Positions 53,641-64,000 of a stretch of DNA of 64,000 nt are shown here, in pieces. The position numbers and the translations under genes were made by a program. Origin of the DNA: Prionace glauca (Eukaryota > Chordata > Chondrichthyes > Carcharhiniformes > Carcharhinidae); the NCBI GenBank assembly GCA_037974335.1, contig CM075760.1, forward strand, positions 61,510,515 to 61,574,514, read 5' to 3'. Under the pieces are notes generated by a model that worked only from the letters and a program-made list of their open reading frames with translations, was not told the origin of the DNA and did no database searches. The stretch's first letter is position 1. Every line of letters begins with the position of its first letter.

Positions 53641-54500
53641 GTGAGAACTTTCCAGTTGAAGAGGTTCCCAGTGTCTCTGAGCAGCTGAATTGGGGAAGCT
53701 TTGGGCACAGACTGCGCTGCTGCTATTTCCCTTCCTGCCCATCGGGTGTCGCTGTAACAAGCCCGGGCACTGCTCAGCCCAGTGTCACCTGTTGCCCACT
53801 CCGGCCCAGCCGCTGCTCGTTGGCGGAACATCCGGGTCCTGTAGAGAGGCGGGGCCAGACGCCATATTTCCGTGACGTCACCATTAACCCCTCCCCCGGC
53901 GTCGAGGAAAAAGCGACGGTTGAGAAATGTCGAAAGTGAGAGAAATTCCCACCCGGAAATCCCGCCCGGAGCGGAATTAAAATTAAATAAAATACATATT
54001 TTATAAAGAGGCAGGTGGCGGAACCGCACATGTGCTGTAGTATTTTCCCAGAGCGCACCGCGCGGGGGTGATTGAAAAACAGACGGAATAAAAAAAATGA
54101 TTTTCTCGAATGGAGAAGGAACCGAAAGTCTGACGGGTGAGGATGTAAATAATAATCATCAAGATTCAAAATATTAAAAGATTAAAATGTAACTGAGCGC
54201 ATGTGCAGGAGGGGAATTCACCCAGAGTGCAGCGCGCGGGACGCCGTCTCCCCTGGCAACGTAAGATGGCCGCCGGCCGTCTCCCTTGGCAACGCAAGAT
54301 GGCCGCCGCCGGCGGTGAGTGATTGTAGCGCAGGCGCAGTGAGGCCAGCCTGCAGCCCATTGTCCAGGTTGCCCCCATTGGATGTGGTGGGGAGGTGCAG
54401 CAGATGGAGCAACAATCCCAGTTTCAATGGGGGGAGAGAAGCTGCAATGCTGCTCCCTGTTGTTCACTCCTCTCCCCAGTCTCAGCATTGCAGAGTGTTT
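53630..54500. repeat. CpG-rich dispersed element (copy B, inverted)
   Basis: Reverse-complement near-copy of 15773-16712. It has a CGTGACGTCACC palindrome (53870-53881), an AAGATGGCCGCC pair, and only about two of the 33-bp units. Unrelated sequence lies on both sides. Confidence 0.7.
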
Positions 54501-54502
54501 AG

Positions 54503-54790
54503 AGACAAATAGGACAAGGGCATAGGGCTTAAGGTGAGGGGGGAGAGGTATAACACCGATATTAGAGGGAGGTTTTTCACACAGAGGGTAGTTGGGGTAT
54601 GGAATGCTCTGCCAAGTCAGATGGTGGAGGAAAACATGCTAGAATTGTTTAAGAGTAACTTAGACAGGCACATGAGTGGGTTGGAGATAGGTGGATATAG
54701 GAGATTGTTTTAAATAAGGGTCATTTGCATTGGGGCGTCCCTGGTAGGGTAAATGGATCTGGTACAATAATAATGCTTTCTTTTCTACTT
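54503..54790 (+). mobile_element. CR1-type LINE 3' tail
   Basis: AGGGAGGTTTTTCACACAGA, GGAATGCTCTGCCAAGTCAG and TTTAAGAGTAACTTAGACAG correspond to the CR1 C-terminal FFTQRVV...WNALP region and the 3'UTR. Confidence 0.65.
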
Positions 54791-54819
54791 CGGCAGCTCT
54801 TGATTGTTCGGGATTGGCC

Positions 54820-55195
54820 TAGTGCTTCATGTCATGAGTGTGTGCCTAAACTGGACCAGATACTGGGCAAGACGACAGATCAGTGACTATCACTGATTGC
54901 TCTGCAGACACATGGATTTGGGCCAGTGTCTGTGGGAGTTTGCGCATTCTCCCCGTGATTGCGTGGGTTTTCTCTGGGTGCTCCGGTTTCCGCCCACACC
55001 CTAAAGATGTGCTATTAGGCTGATTGGCAATAATAAATTGTCCCTAAATTAGTTTCCCTCAATGTTGATGGCCACAAAACAATAGATAAGGGTCATGGGT
55101 GGAGGGGGGGGACTGTTGATGTTAAGATGGCGGCGTGGGCTCGTTGGGCCGAAGGGCCTGTTCCCCGGACTCTTTTTGTTCTTTGTTCTTAAGAA
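54820..55195 (+). mobile_element. tRNA-derived SINE
   Basis: Same subfamily as 52617-53092. The body has GTGTCTGTGGGAGTTTGCGC and GGTTTTCTCTGGGTGCTCCG. The tail has TGGGCCGAAGGGCCTGTTCC, then TTTGTTCTTTGTTCTT. Confidence 0.75.
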
Positions 55196-55269
55196 CTGGA
55201 AAGCCTCAATGCTTTAGTTCAATATCCAAAGGACTAATTCAGAGCAGGTGTTAAAAAGCTTCAAAATCC

Positions 55270-56157
55270 AGCATCATGTGAGCATGACACCAAAGTCGGA
55301 GGTGTGGTAGATTGTGAGGAAGTGTGTCATAGTCTGCAGAGAGACTTAGATAAGTTGCAGAGCTGGGCCGAGAGGTGGCGGATGGAGTTTAATGCGGAGA
55401 AGTGTGAGGCAACAGATGTGTCGAGTATAAGGCTAACGGGAGGACTTTGAATAGTGTGGATGAACAGAGGCATCTAGGTATATGTGTACATAGATTCCTG
55501 AAAGTTGGGAATCAAGTAGATAAGGTTGTTAAGAAGGCGTACGGTGTCTTGGCGTTTATTGGTAGGGGGATTGAATTTAAGAGTCGCAGCGTCATGTTGC
55601 AACTGTACACTACTCTGGTGCGGCCGCACTTGGAGTACTGTGTGCAGTTCTGGTCCCCACATTACAGGAAGGATGTGGAGGCTTTGGAGAGGGTGCAGAG
55701 GAGGTTTACTAGGATGTTGCCTGGTATGGTGGGGAGGTCCTATGAGGAGAGACTGAGGGATTTGGGGTTGTTTTTGTTGGAAAGAAGGCGGCTAAGAGGG
55801 GATCTTATTGAAACATATAAGATGATTAGAGGTTTAGATAGGGTGGACAGTGATAGCCTTTTTCCTCGGATGGAGAAAGCTAGCACGAGGGGGCATGGCT
55901 TTAAATTAAGGGGGGGTTGCTACAGGATGGATGTCAGGGGTAGGTTCTTTACCCAGAGGGTGGTGAGGGATTGGAATGCCCTGCCTGCTGCAGTTGTAAA
56001 TGCGCCTAGTTTGGGGGTGTTTAAGAGATCTGTGGATAGGTTTATGGACGAAAAGGGATTGGTATAGGCGAGTGGGTCATTGTTTTTGTAACTGGTCGGC
56101 GCAACATCGTGGGCCGAAGGGCCTGTTCTGCGCTGTAATGTTCTATGTTCAATGTCA
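55270..56157 (+). mobile_element. CR1-type LINE, 3' portion
   Basis: A 5'-truncated copy. The frame 55447-56067 encodes VDKVVKKAYGVLAFIGRGIE, LEYCVQFWSPHYRKDVEALE and FFTQRVVRDWNALPAAVVNA uninterrupted to a stop. It ends with the family tail TGCGCTGTAATGTTCTATG. It is nearly identical to 20872-21682. Confidence 0.87.
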
Positions 56158-56169
56158 CAGCAGCACCTT

Positions 56170-56490
56170 GACCTCCAGTTTAAGTTTATTTATTAGTGAC
56201 ACTAATAAGTCGGCTTACATTAACACTGCAATGCGATTCCTGTGAAAATTCCCGAGTCGCCACATTCCTGTTCGGATACACTTACAGACAATTTAACATG
56301 GCCAATGCATCTAACCAGCATGTCTTTCGGACTGCTGGAGGAAAGCAGAGCATCTGGAGGAAACCCATGCAGACATGGAGAGAATGTACAAACTCCACAC
56401 AGACAGTGACCCAATCCGGGAATCGAATTTGGGGCCCTAGCACTGAGAGGCAGCAATGCTAACCACTGTGCCACTGTGTTGCAACACTCT
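56170..56490 (-). mobile_element. tRNA-derived SINE (minus)
   Basis: AGTTTATTTATTAGTGACAC at the 3' end. The reversed body is CTCCACACAGACAGTGACCC, and the reversed tRNA-like head is GGGAATCGAATTTGGGGCCC and TGCTAACCACTGTGCCAC. Confidence 0.8.
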
Positions 56491-56529
56491 CCCCCTGAAA
56501 TCAAACTACCCCCCCCCCCCCCACACACT

Positions 56530-56698
56530 AAAATCATAAAATCCCGACAGTGCATCAAGTCTATGTCAACAGAACATTTTACCCTATTCCCGTAACCCCA
56601 CAATACCGTCGAATCCCACTAACCTTCACATCTTTGGACATTAAGGGAGAATTTAGCATGGTCAATCCACCTAACCTGCCCATCTTTCAGACCCCACA
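56530..56698 (-). mobile_element. Partial SINE (minus)
   Basis: AAAATCATAAAATCCCGACAG...TTTGGACATTAAGGGAGAATTTAGC, part of a SINE body in reverse. A poly-C run (56507-56521) lies before it. Confidence 0.6.
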
Positions 56699-57235
56699 GA
56701 TATTTTGGTCACCCTATTATAGAAAGGATATTATTAAATTAGAAAGAGTGCAGAAAAGATTTACTAGGAAGCTACTGGGACTTGATGGATTGAGTTATAA
56801 GGAGAAGCTGGATAGACTGTGACTTTTTTCACTGGAGCATAGAAGGCTGAGGAGTGATCTTATAGAGTTCTATAAAATAATGAGGGGCACAGATCAGCTC
56901 GATAGTCAATATCTTTTCCCAAAGTTAGGGGAGTCTAAAACTAGAGGGCATAGGTTTAAGATGGGAGGGGAAAGATACAAAAGTGTCCAGAGGAGATTTT
57001 TTTTTCACACAGAGGGTGGTGAGTGTCTGGAACAAGCTGCCAGATATAGTCATCGAGATGGGTACAATTTTATCTTTTAAAATGCATTTAGACAGTTACA
57101 TGGGTGTGATGGGTATCGAGGGATATGGGCCAAATACAAGCAATTGGGATGAGCTTCGGGTTTTTTAAAAAGGGCAGCATGGAGCAGTTGGGCTGAAGGG
57201 CCTGTTTCCATGCTGTAAACCTCTATGACTCTATA
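56699..57235 (+). mobile_element. CR1-type LINE, 3' portion
   Basis: Encodes WSPYYRKDIIKLERVQKRFT, LDRL with a stop, LFSLEHRRLRSDLIEFYKIM and RFFFHTEGGE, then a 3'UTR ending GCTGAAGGGCCTGTTTCCAT. It differs from the 55-kb copy and belongs to another subfamily. Confidence 0.8.
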
Positions 57236-57350
57236 TGGGAGGAACATGAAAACCCCACACAGGCAATGACCGGAGGCTGGAATTGAACATGGGTCCTTAG
57301 CAGTAGGAGACTGCAATGCTAACCACTGTGCTAATGTGCTGCCACTCAGG
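57236..57350 (-). mobile_element. Partial SINE (minus)
   Basis: The reversed head part is ATTGAACATGGGTCCTTAGC and AATGCTAACCACTGTGCTAA. Confidence 0.6.
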
Positions 57351-57544
57351 CAAATGTATTTGGAGGGAGCACAGGACAGGTGGGGGTGGGGGGGGGATGA
57401 ATTCTAACTCACTTTGATGAGGGGAGGGGTGGAAATCAGAAAAAAAAATCAGCTTTGCCTCAACGTTTTCCCTCATTCATGCTCTTGTTACTAATTAAAA
57501 ACCAGCTCACTCCTCCATTCTGCCCATCAATGGGGCTAACAGAA

Positions 57545-58110
57545 TGCAGGGGAAAGGTTGTGGCACAGAAAGAGGCCATTCAGCCCATCACATCTTCACC
57601 AGCTTGGGAAATAAAGACTTGCCATTCATTCTAATCGCCGTTTCCAGCCATCCAGCCCCTAGCCCCCCTTACTACAGGTTCCAGCATTTCAGCTATAGAT
57701 CTGTGTGTGATGCGAGTGAGCCAAGAGATTTCTGGCTGAACCATCAGTTTAGGCAGCGAATTCCAGACACCCACCATCCCTTGAATGAGAACCCTTTTCC
57801 TAATGCCCCCTCTAATCCTTCCACCAATCACTTTATATCTGTGCAGCCCCCACTCACCCCGCTCCGACCTCACAATCCCCACCCACCCACAATAAGTGAC
57901 CTCTCTCTGCTCAGGGGAAACAGGCCTTTTCTATCCACCCTGTCTTGGCTTCCTCATAATTTTGGACACATCAGTTCAGTCTCCCTCAGCCTCCTCTGCT
58001 CTGAGGAAAACAAACCTTGCCAATCCAATCTTTCCTCATCACCACAATTCCCCAGCCCTGGAAACACTTTTGTAAATCCAAATGATTATCCAATCCGACT
58101 TAACTGTCCA
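57545..58110 (-). mobile_element. CR1/L2-type LINE 3' relic (minus)
   Basis: The reversed tail is AAGAGGCCATTCAGCCCATC. Inverted coding remnants follow: GVWNSLPKLM on the minus strand corresponds to WNSLP. The long plus-strand open frame here is a shadow. Confidence 0.6.
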
Positions 58111-58154
58111 TTTAACATTGTCCCTTCACCAACTGTGAACAACCACCAGATACT

Positions 58155-58450
58155 GGCACCACTGTGGCACACTGGTTCGCACTGCTGCCTCAAAGGGACT
58201 TGTTTCAATTCTGGCCTCGTGTGACTGTGTGGAGTTTGCATGTTCTCCCCATGTCTGCGTGGGTTTTCTCTGGGTGCTCCGGTTTCCTCCCACTGTTTAA
58301 AGATGTGTGGGAGAGGTTGATTGGTCATGCTTCAGTGACAGGGGAAGTTGCAGGGTAAATGTGTGGGATACGGGGACAGGGCATGATGGGATTGTGGTTA
58401 GTGCAGACTTGATGGACTGAATGGCCTCCCCTTGTACTGTCGGGATTTTA
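58155..58450 (+). mobile_element. tRNA-derived SINE
   Basis: The head is CACCACTGTGGCACACTGGT...TTTCAATTCTGGCC. The body is GTGTGGAGTTTGCATGTTCT, and the tail is GACTTGATGGACTGAATGGC. Confidence 0.8.
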
Positions 58451-58687
58451 CACACAAATGAGAAACAGAGACTTTGCAAATGTTGGGATACTTATTTAGA
58501 AATCAATGGGATATTTGTTGACATGTTCAGATAAATCTTAATGATGGTCATTGCCCAGGTCTACATTAAAACAGTGGTGCAGTCCAAGGTTAAAAGTCAT
58601 TTATCCTGAAATTGGACATTGCCACTGACTCCCAATATAACCGCGAGATGCAAACTCACACCACACCCTGATGTGGTGAAGAGGACC

Positions 58688-59285
58688 CCTCTCAGTTATT
58701 ATAATCTGGGCGTTGTATCTGTAATCTCTGCCCTAAATCTCTCTCAGTTATTACAATCTGGGCCTTGTATCAGTAATCTCTGCCCTAAACCTCTCTCAGT
58801 TATTACAATCTGGGCCTTGTATCAGTAATCTCTGCCCAAAACCTCTCTCAGTTATTACAATCTGGGCCTTGTATCTGTAATCTCTGCCCTAAACCTCTCT
58901 CAGTTATTACAATCTGGGCCTTGTATCAGTAATCTCTCCCCTAAACCTCTCTCAGTTATTACAATCTGGGCCGTGTAATAGTAATCTCTGCCCTATACCT
59001 CTCTCAGTTATTACAATCTGGGCCTTGTGTCAGTAATCTCTGCCCTAAACCTCCCTCAGTTATTACAATCCGGGCCTTGTATCAGTAATCTCTGCCCAAA
59101 ACCTCTCTCAGTTATTACAATCTGGGCCTCGTATCAGTAATCTCTGCCCTAAACCTCTCTCAGTTATTACAATCTGGGCTGTGTATCAGTAAACTCTGCC
59201 CTGAACCTCTCTCAGTTATTACAATCTGGGACTTGTATCAGTAATGTCTGTCCTAAACCTCCCTCAGTTATTACGATCTAGACCT
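58688..59285. repeat. 52-bp minisatellite, about 12 copies
   Basis: Units begin at CAGTTATTACAATCTGGGCC and recur every 52 bp from 58693 to 59264. They include TCAGTAATCTCTGCCCTAAA and differ by a few substitutions each. No open frame across it looks meaningful. Confidence 0.95.
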
Positions 59286-59459
59286 TAAGCAGAGGACACA
59301 GAGATTTCATATAATTGACAACAGAATTGAAGGGGGTGATAAGCAGATTTTTTTACACAATCATATGATCTGCAATGCACAACCTGACAGGTGCTAGAAG
59401 CAGGTTTAATAGTAAGTTTAAAAGGAAATTGGCTGCAACCTCTCACCATTTAGACAAAA

Positions 59460-59745
59460 TGCTTCTTTTTCATTCTTCCTGCTGAAATGAACAATCTCAC
59501 ATTTATCCACATTCTACTCCATTTGTCAGTTACTTCCCACTCACTTAACATTTCTGTCGTTTTGAACCCTCCGTACGTCATCACAATTTACTTTCCCATC
59601 TATCTTTGTGTCAACGGCAAATTTGCCAACCATCCCTTCATCCAATTATTTCTATAAATTTTTGATTCCTTACCCAAAATTTGATTCCCTGTCTCCTATT
59701 TAGTTTTAAAATGTTTTCCACGGTACTGGTGTCAGTGCCCCATGA
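59460..59745 (-). mobile_element. CR1-type LINE relic (minus)
   Basis: The reversed reverse-transcriptase region is CTTTGTGTCAACGGCAAATT (around the FADDT-type box) and ATTTATCCACATTCTACTCC (the MEFNVDKC-type stretch). It is decayed. Confidence 0.6.
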
Positions 59746-60035
59746 ACCAGAACCCACCCGCCCCCCACCTCCCCAACCCCCTACCCCCCCAACCCCCACC
59801 TGCTACCCACTCCAGTCTTTGAGTCACTCATTCATCTCTCTGATCTGATTTGTCCTAAAATAATTCGTAAGTAGTTAAGGTGATTATCCACGGTATGAAC
59901 CGTGGATTATCCTGCTTCAGAATGTGTTACCTAGGTCCTCATACTAACATTCTTCTATGTCCTGCCTATGACATTGGTACCTACATGGACCACAGTGAAT
60001 AGGCTTCTCAGCTGCAGATTCAATACAATGCTCAC

Positions 60036-61226
60036 TTGATGACATGGACATCAAGGTCGATATGGATCTCCAGGCCATCATGCACACCATCATGGTAGGG
60101 TGGATGGAGATGGTGCTGCCAGCCACGTACATGATGAACAGATTCATGGGCAGCTGTTTCAGTGGGCCCAAGGCAATGTCGCAGCAGTGCTGAAAACAGA
60201 AAGTGAGCAGGGTATCAGTAAAGGGAATCGGTTTGGGGAGTCCATATACTGATCTCATCCCCAGGCTTAGGAGTAATGATTAACACAATAAGTCCCTTTA
60301 TCAGACAGGCTTCTATGGTCTAGCAAGGCACTTTGCCACGATGGACGAACCCAGGCATTGTCAGCCACGTACCAAGGACACATTCAAATCTAACTCACTT
60401 TCTCAACTCGGATCCGGTCTGTTTCTTGGACGCAGATGTCCGGCAGCTGTTTCTCTGAATATGCGACGGCATGGGGAGATGTCCTGGCCGCTCTGTTTGA
60501 TCACGGCTCCTATGAGAAACAGAAAACAAAAATTGGTCACCCTTTCAAGACCTTCTTTAAAGAGGGAGTCTGTCTATTGAGGAAACAATGTAGTGACAAT
60601 AGTGTCAGCGTGGTATAAAGCTTGGGCAAACCTCAGGCACACACTGCCATTGTGTGTGCCCAACTGCCATGGGAATGGTGGGCCGCAGGAGTGGACTAGT
60701 GTCAACTGATAGTCAGGGTGCCAATACCTGGCCCTCCATTTAGGGACAAAGTGACAAATCACCAGATGTACCAAATTGTATCTTGGAAACTAACACTGCG
60801 GAACATTGAGAGAGATCCAGTGCAGCACCCCGGCTCTGGAAATAAGCAATTGTTTCTCCAACCACCACTGCAGTTGGCACCTGATCAGGTGGAGGGGCTG
60901 AAACCAAGATGGCATCTCATGGTCATGAGATGCCATCTTGAAAGATGCCAAGTTGGGTCTGAGTGATTTCTGCGCAATTTAAGGGGCTGTTTTGTGCTGA
61001 GAAGCTCGACGAGGGGTAAAAGAGGCTTGAAAAACCCGGGGGTGGGAAGTTTTGGGTTGGTGCACATCCCCTGGGTCAGTGTGCCGTGGCCTCCCCGCGG
61101 GAGAGGCGGGCTGGCCCGGCTTGCCTCCTACTCGAGCCCCCGGCTCCCCGCGCGGCCTCCGCACCTGCTACTGCCGCTCAGGTTGCACAAACGCGCGCAG
61201 TTGGCAAGCCCCGCCCCTGCAGCCAT
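60036..61226 (-). pseudogene. EMC4: EMC4 (ER membrane complex subunit 4) pseudogene, unprocessed
   Basis: The minus strand keeps the exon structure of EMC4, a membrane subunit of the ER insertase complex. Exon 3 (60189-60036, after TCTGTTTTCAG and before GTGAGC) reads [40 protein letters not shown]; the family has [20 protein letters not shown]. Exon 2 (60509-60399, after TTTCTCATAG and before GTGAGT) ends YSEKQLPDICVQETDRIRVE, as in EMC4, but its first part is in another frame with a stop. A degenerate exon 1 may start at the ATG at 61226 in the CpG-rich stretch (MAAGAGLAN). Exon 4 onward was not found before 59.4 kb. Introns show that it came from DNA duplication and not from retrocopying. 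Confidence 0.85.
60906..60939. repeat. Perfect 15-bp inverted repeat with YY1-like cores
   Basis: AAGATGGCATCTCAT, loop GGTC, ATGAGATGCCATCTT. Each arm carries an AAGATGGC or GCCATCTT motif. It lies within the first intron of the EMC4 relic. Confidence 0.85.
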
Positions 61227-61430
61227 GGCAACGCCGCCGACCGTTAACTGCAGCCCCCACCCCGCCTTTCAAATCTGATTCCGATCCTAGGAAGAAGCCG
61301 CGCGCTTCCAACGACAAATCACACCCTCTGCAATGCGCATGTGCGGTCCCAACAACCTCAGCGTTCTGCGTGCACCGCCCAAAGCCCCGCCTCCACATCG
61401 TCGCCATCTTTGTTAGGGGCACATCTGTTC
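60985..61430. promoter_or_regulatory. CpG-rich region, probable former EMC4 promoter
   Basis: A GC- and CpG-rich stretch with CCCCGCCCC, GCGCATGTGCG (NRF1-like, 61338-61348) and GCCATCTT (61404-61411). It surrounds the putative first exon of the EMC4 relic. Open frames in it show no protein family. Confidence 0.5.
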
Positions 61431-61884
61431 CGACTCTTCACCTTCTGTCCAAATGGAGCACGTTTGCCCAGCACAAAGATGGAATCATCTGATATTTGCA
61501 ATATTGGGTCTAGATGACGCTTTGTTAAAGCAAAAAGAAAGTGGGAGATATTTATACTGCAGGGTGAGGGAATGAAAGATGAGCCATAGCTACAGAAACC
61601 AGGGAAAATCAGCTAATAACTGCCCACACTCTCTCTGAGGACAGTCATTTCAGCACCAGGGACTCAGGTTCTTTTCTCAGCTTGGGTGACTGTGAGGTGT
61701 CTGCACACTCTCCAGGTGCTCCTGTTTCCTCCCACACACTATATTTTTCTTCTCATGAAAATCCAATGTTTCTGATCACCCGTGAACGAATTTGAGGCCC
61801 AGACCAGAGTGAAAGAATAAATGCGAAAAACTGTGGATGTTGGAATCTAAAACATAAACTGAAAATGAACCACTCTGGCAAATG

Positions 61885-62440
61885 CATCATTCTCAATCTA
61901 TTTTACTAGATATTTGTTTCATTATTCAACATTTAACATCAATGCATTTATTTATTATGCATCTCCTCATTCTGAATTCAATACCTCTGACATACGCAGC
62001 ATTGAATTGCAAATATGACTGACCAACGAAACAGATCGAGTTGCTGGTTAATGCACACCCCATGATGCTTCTTTGAGATTAACCACAGTCAATTTATAAA
62101 CAAAATCAAATCTTTAGTGGGAAGAGATTTAAGAATGATCAGTTAGTTTATTCTGGGTGTGAAATATTCTGGCGCCTAAATCCTATTCATCTATAGGAAA
62201 GTCCAGTAGATACACACTGAGCCTCGATTTCCTCATCAGCATTAATGGTTTGCATACAACACAGAACACTACAGCACAAACAGGCCCTTCGGCCCACAAG
62301 TTACGCCAATCACATCTATACCCACCAAGCCATAGATATATTTATTTATCCTTATATCTTTATTATGACAATGGATTTTATAAAGATGTTTCTGTGCAAA
62401 TGTGCACCACTTCCTCTAGTTCAGTTACAGTATCACTAGT
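61885..62440 (-). repeat. Inverted-duplication partner of 36790-37325
   Basis: Matches the reverse complement of 36.8-37.3 kb. It is split by a short insert with AAACAGGCCCTTCGGCCCAC (about 62256-62330), a SINE or LINE tail in reverse. Confidence 0.7.
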
Positions 62441-62731
62441 GTCTGTCTTTATGAGCACACACTCATAAACTATTAGACATGCTTCAGATGGTGATTAACT
62501 ATGTTAGTCTACATGTATAAACTTATGGATTGAACAAGTTGTGAATACATGAACGGTGTTAAAATGCAAACATTTCTTTCCTGCAACTTTCCTGCATTAT
62601 GCAGCATGTCTGATTTTCCTGAAAACATTTGAGACCGAGGTCAAAAGAAAGACAATATAGCTGCAACATTAAGAATTGGATAATGTTCAGCAAATAACCA
62701 AAATCGTGCATACTTCCTTAAATCATAAAAT

Positions 62732-62801
62732 TCCTGTTTGGATTTGAAGTCAGGACGTCTCACCTGTTGGGCAAACATGACAACCACTGCACTAGAGAAA
62801 C
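62732..62801 (-). pseudogene. tRNA-Val(AAC)-like relic
   Basis: The minus strand reads GTTTCTCTAGTGCAGTGGTT, a loop CCCAACA with AAC in the anticodon position, and GACTTCAAATC in the T arm. This matches tRNA-Val, but the acceptor stem no longer pairs and the T stem is weak. It is likely a tRNA pseudogene or a SINE head. Confidence 0.6.
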
Positions 62802-63379
62802 GACCAGCAGTTAGGTGCAGCCAATCGACCTGTCTGCAAGATTCAACTCTGCTGTGCTGCTGCAGGTACTCATGGTTAGACTATCCAGCAGTATCCATTA
62901 CAAGTCCACCAACTCCCACAGCTATCTTGACTGCACTTCTTCACACCCCACATCCTGAAAGGACTCCATCCAATTCTCTCCGTTCTTTCACCTCCAATGC
63001 ATCTGTTCTGATGTACCACTTTCCTAAATAGTGTTCAGGAAATGTCTTCCTTCTTCACCAGTTGTGGTTTTACACCCACTGTTGTTGACAGGACACTTGA
63101 CCATGTCTGACCCATTTCCCGGCCACTGATCCCATTCCCTCCCCTCCCTCCCAGAACCAGAACAGGGTTCCCTTTGTCTTCACTTTTCACCAGACCAGCC
63201 TCCGCATTCAAAGGATCATCCTCTGCAATTGATGCCAATTGCAGCATGATGCCACTACCCAACACATCTTCCCCTCATTCACTGCCCCCCCCCCCCAGCA
63301 TTCCACAAGTTCATTCTCTCTGGGATACCCTGGTCCATTCCTCCATCCCTCCCAACATCCTATTCCCTACCCATGGCAC

Positions 63380-63800
63380 CTTCCCATGCAATAGTAAAAG
63401 GTGCAACACCCTGTCACTTTACCTCCTCCTCGTTCACCTCCCGGGTTTGAAACACCCCTTTCAGGTGAAGCAGGGCTTCACATGCACCTTTTTTCAATGT
63501 GGTCTATTCAATTTGCTGCTACCAATCCTGTCTACTCTAAACCGGAGAGACCAAACACAAATTGGGTGACCACTTTGTTGGACACCTTCAGTCCGTCTGC
63601 AAGCAGGACCCAGACCTCCCCATCACTTGCCACTTCAACACACCACCCTGCTCTCCTGCCCACATGTCCGTTCTTGGTCTTCTGCAACGTTCTAGTGAAC
63701 CCCAATGCAAATTAGAGGAACAGGACCTCAGGTTCTGTTTGGACACTTTACAGCCTTCCAGACTGAACATTGAGTTCAACAACTTTAGAGCATAACTCTC
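63380..63800 (+). mobile_element. GIY-YIG-containing retroelement fragment
   Basis: The plus strand encodes the end of a GIY-YIG-like domain: DHFVGHLQSVCKQDPDLPIT, CHFNTPPCSPAHMSVLGLLQ and CLDTLQPSRLNIEFNNFRA. The wording resembles Penelope-like elements of fish. The preceding region back to about 63040 seems part of the same element, but it is pyrimidine-rich and not readable. It belongs to a different family from the three minus-strand Penelope-like copies. Confidence 0.5.
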
Positions 63801-64000
63801 CCCTCCATCTTCACCCCAATTCCATTTATTTTATTACATTTTGTTTATTCTTTTCATCTCATTCATCCATTTGATCATACTTCTTTCGAAATTCCGTTTT
63901 TCAACTTCTTCATTCCTGCTGTCCTTATTGACCGCACCTAACCACCCTTCCCTCTCCATTCAGGACAAACCATTTATCCCTCTGCTCTACCATTCTGATT

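Noticed and set aside
57544-58224. 226-residue plus-strand frame
   Set aside because: It overlaps a minus-strand LINE relic and a SINE; composition is low-complexity and there is no recognisable domain.
60436-60618. Plus-strand 60-residue frame over the EMC4 exon 2
   Set aside because: The minus strand shows EMC4 sequence and splice sites; the plus frame is antisense.

Overview
The window reads as the genome of a cartilaginous fish, most likely a shark, and lies inside a T-cell receptor alpha/delta (TRA/TRD) V-gene region. The reasons are many TRAV/TRDV-type V segments with 23-bp-spacer recombination signals (RSS), shark-restricted NAR-type single V domains in TCR configuration, elasmobranch-style tRNA-derived SINEs and abundant CR1-clade LINEs. 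No TCR D, J or C genes of the alpha/delta type are present, so the constant end lies outside.

V segments occur on both strands. Apparently intact genes are at 3.2 kb (+), 5.2 kb (+), 8.4-9.4 kb (-), 12.3 kb (+), 13.7 kb (+), 28.9 kb (+) and 31.1 kb (+). Broken or truncated V copies are at 0.5, 6.1, 10.7, 14.4, 22.1, 38.3 and 39.3 kb, with a doubtful one at 8.1 kb. Most share a short leader exon of about 46 nt that ends in phase 1, an intron, a V exon ending in YYC-A, a heptamer, a 23-bp spacer and an ACAAAAAC-type nonamer.

The most interesting stretch is 41.6-50.6 kb, all on the minus strand. Read 5' to 3', it holds: (i) an unrearranged NAR-type V (leader exon, V exon, 12-bp RSS) followed within about 0.3 kb by a NAR-type J with a 23-bp RSS and a phase-1 splice donor; (ii) a second NAR-type exon that is already V(D)J-joined in the germline; (iii) a leaderless TRDV-like 'supporting' V exon with a phase-1 acceptor, a 23-bp RSS and an extra cysteine in CDR1. 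This is the layout expected of the doubly rearranging NAR-TCR of sharks, in which a NAR V domain sits on top of a V-delta domain. The RSS types are arranged so that the two V-to-J joins should not cross.

A complete CR1-type LINE with 196-bp promoter monomers and two open reading frames sits at 23.6-28.3 kb. Many truncated CR1 copies, SINEs and three Penelope-like fragments surround the V genes. tRNA genes for Gln(TTG), Lys(CTT), Asn(ATT) and Val(AAC), plus a Val-derived relic, are interspersed. At 60-61.3 kb there is an unprocessed, broken copy of EMC4 (ER membrane complex subunit 4) with exon 2, exon 3 and a CpG-rich 5' end. Two copies of an approximately 0.9-kb CpG-rich element lie in inverted orientation at 15.8 and 53.6 kb, and a 52-bp minisatellite is at 58.7-59.3 kb. 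The last 10 kb hold mostly repeats.
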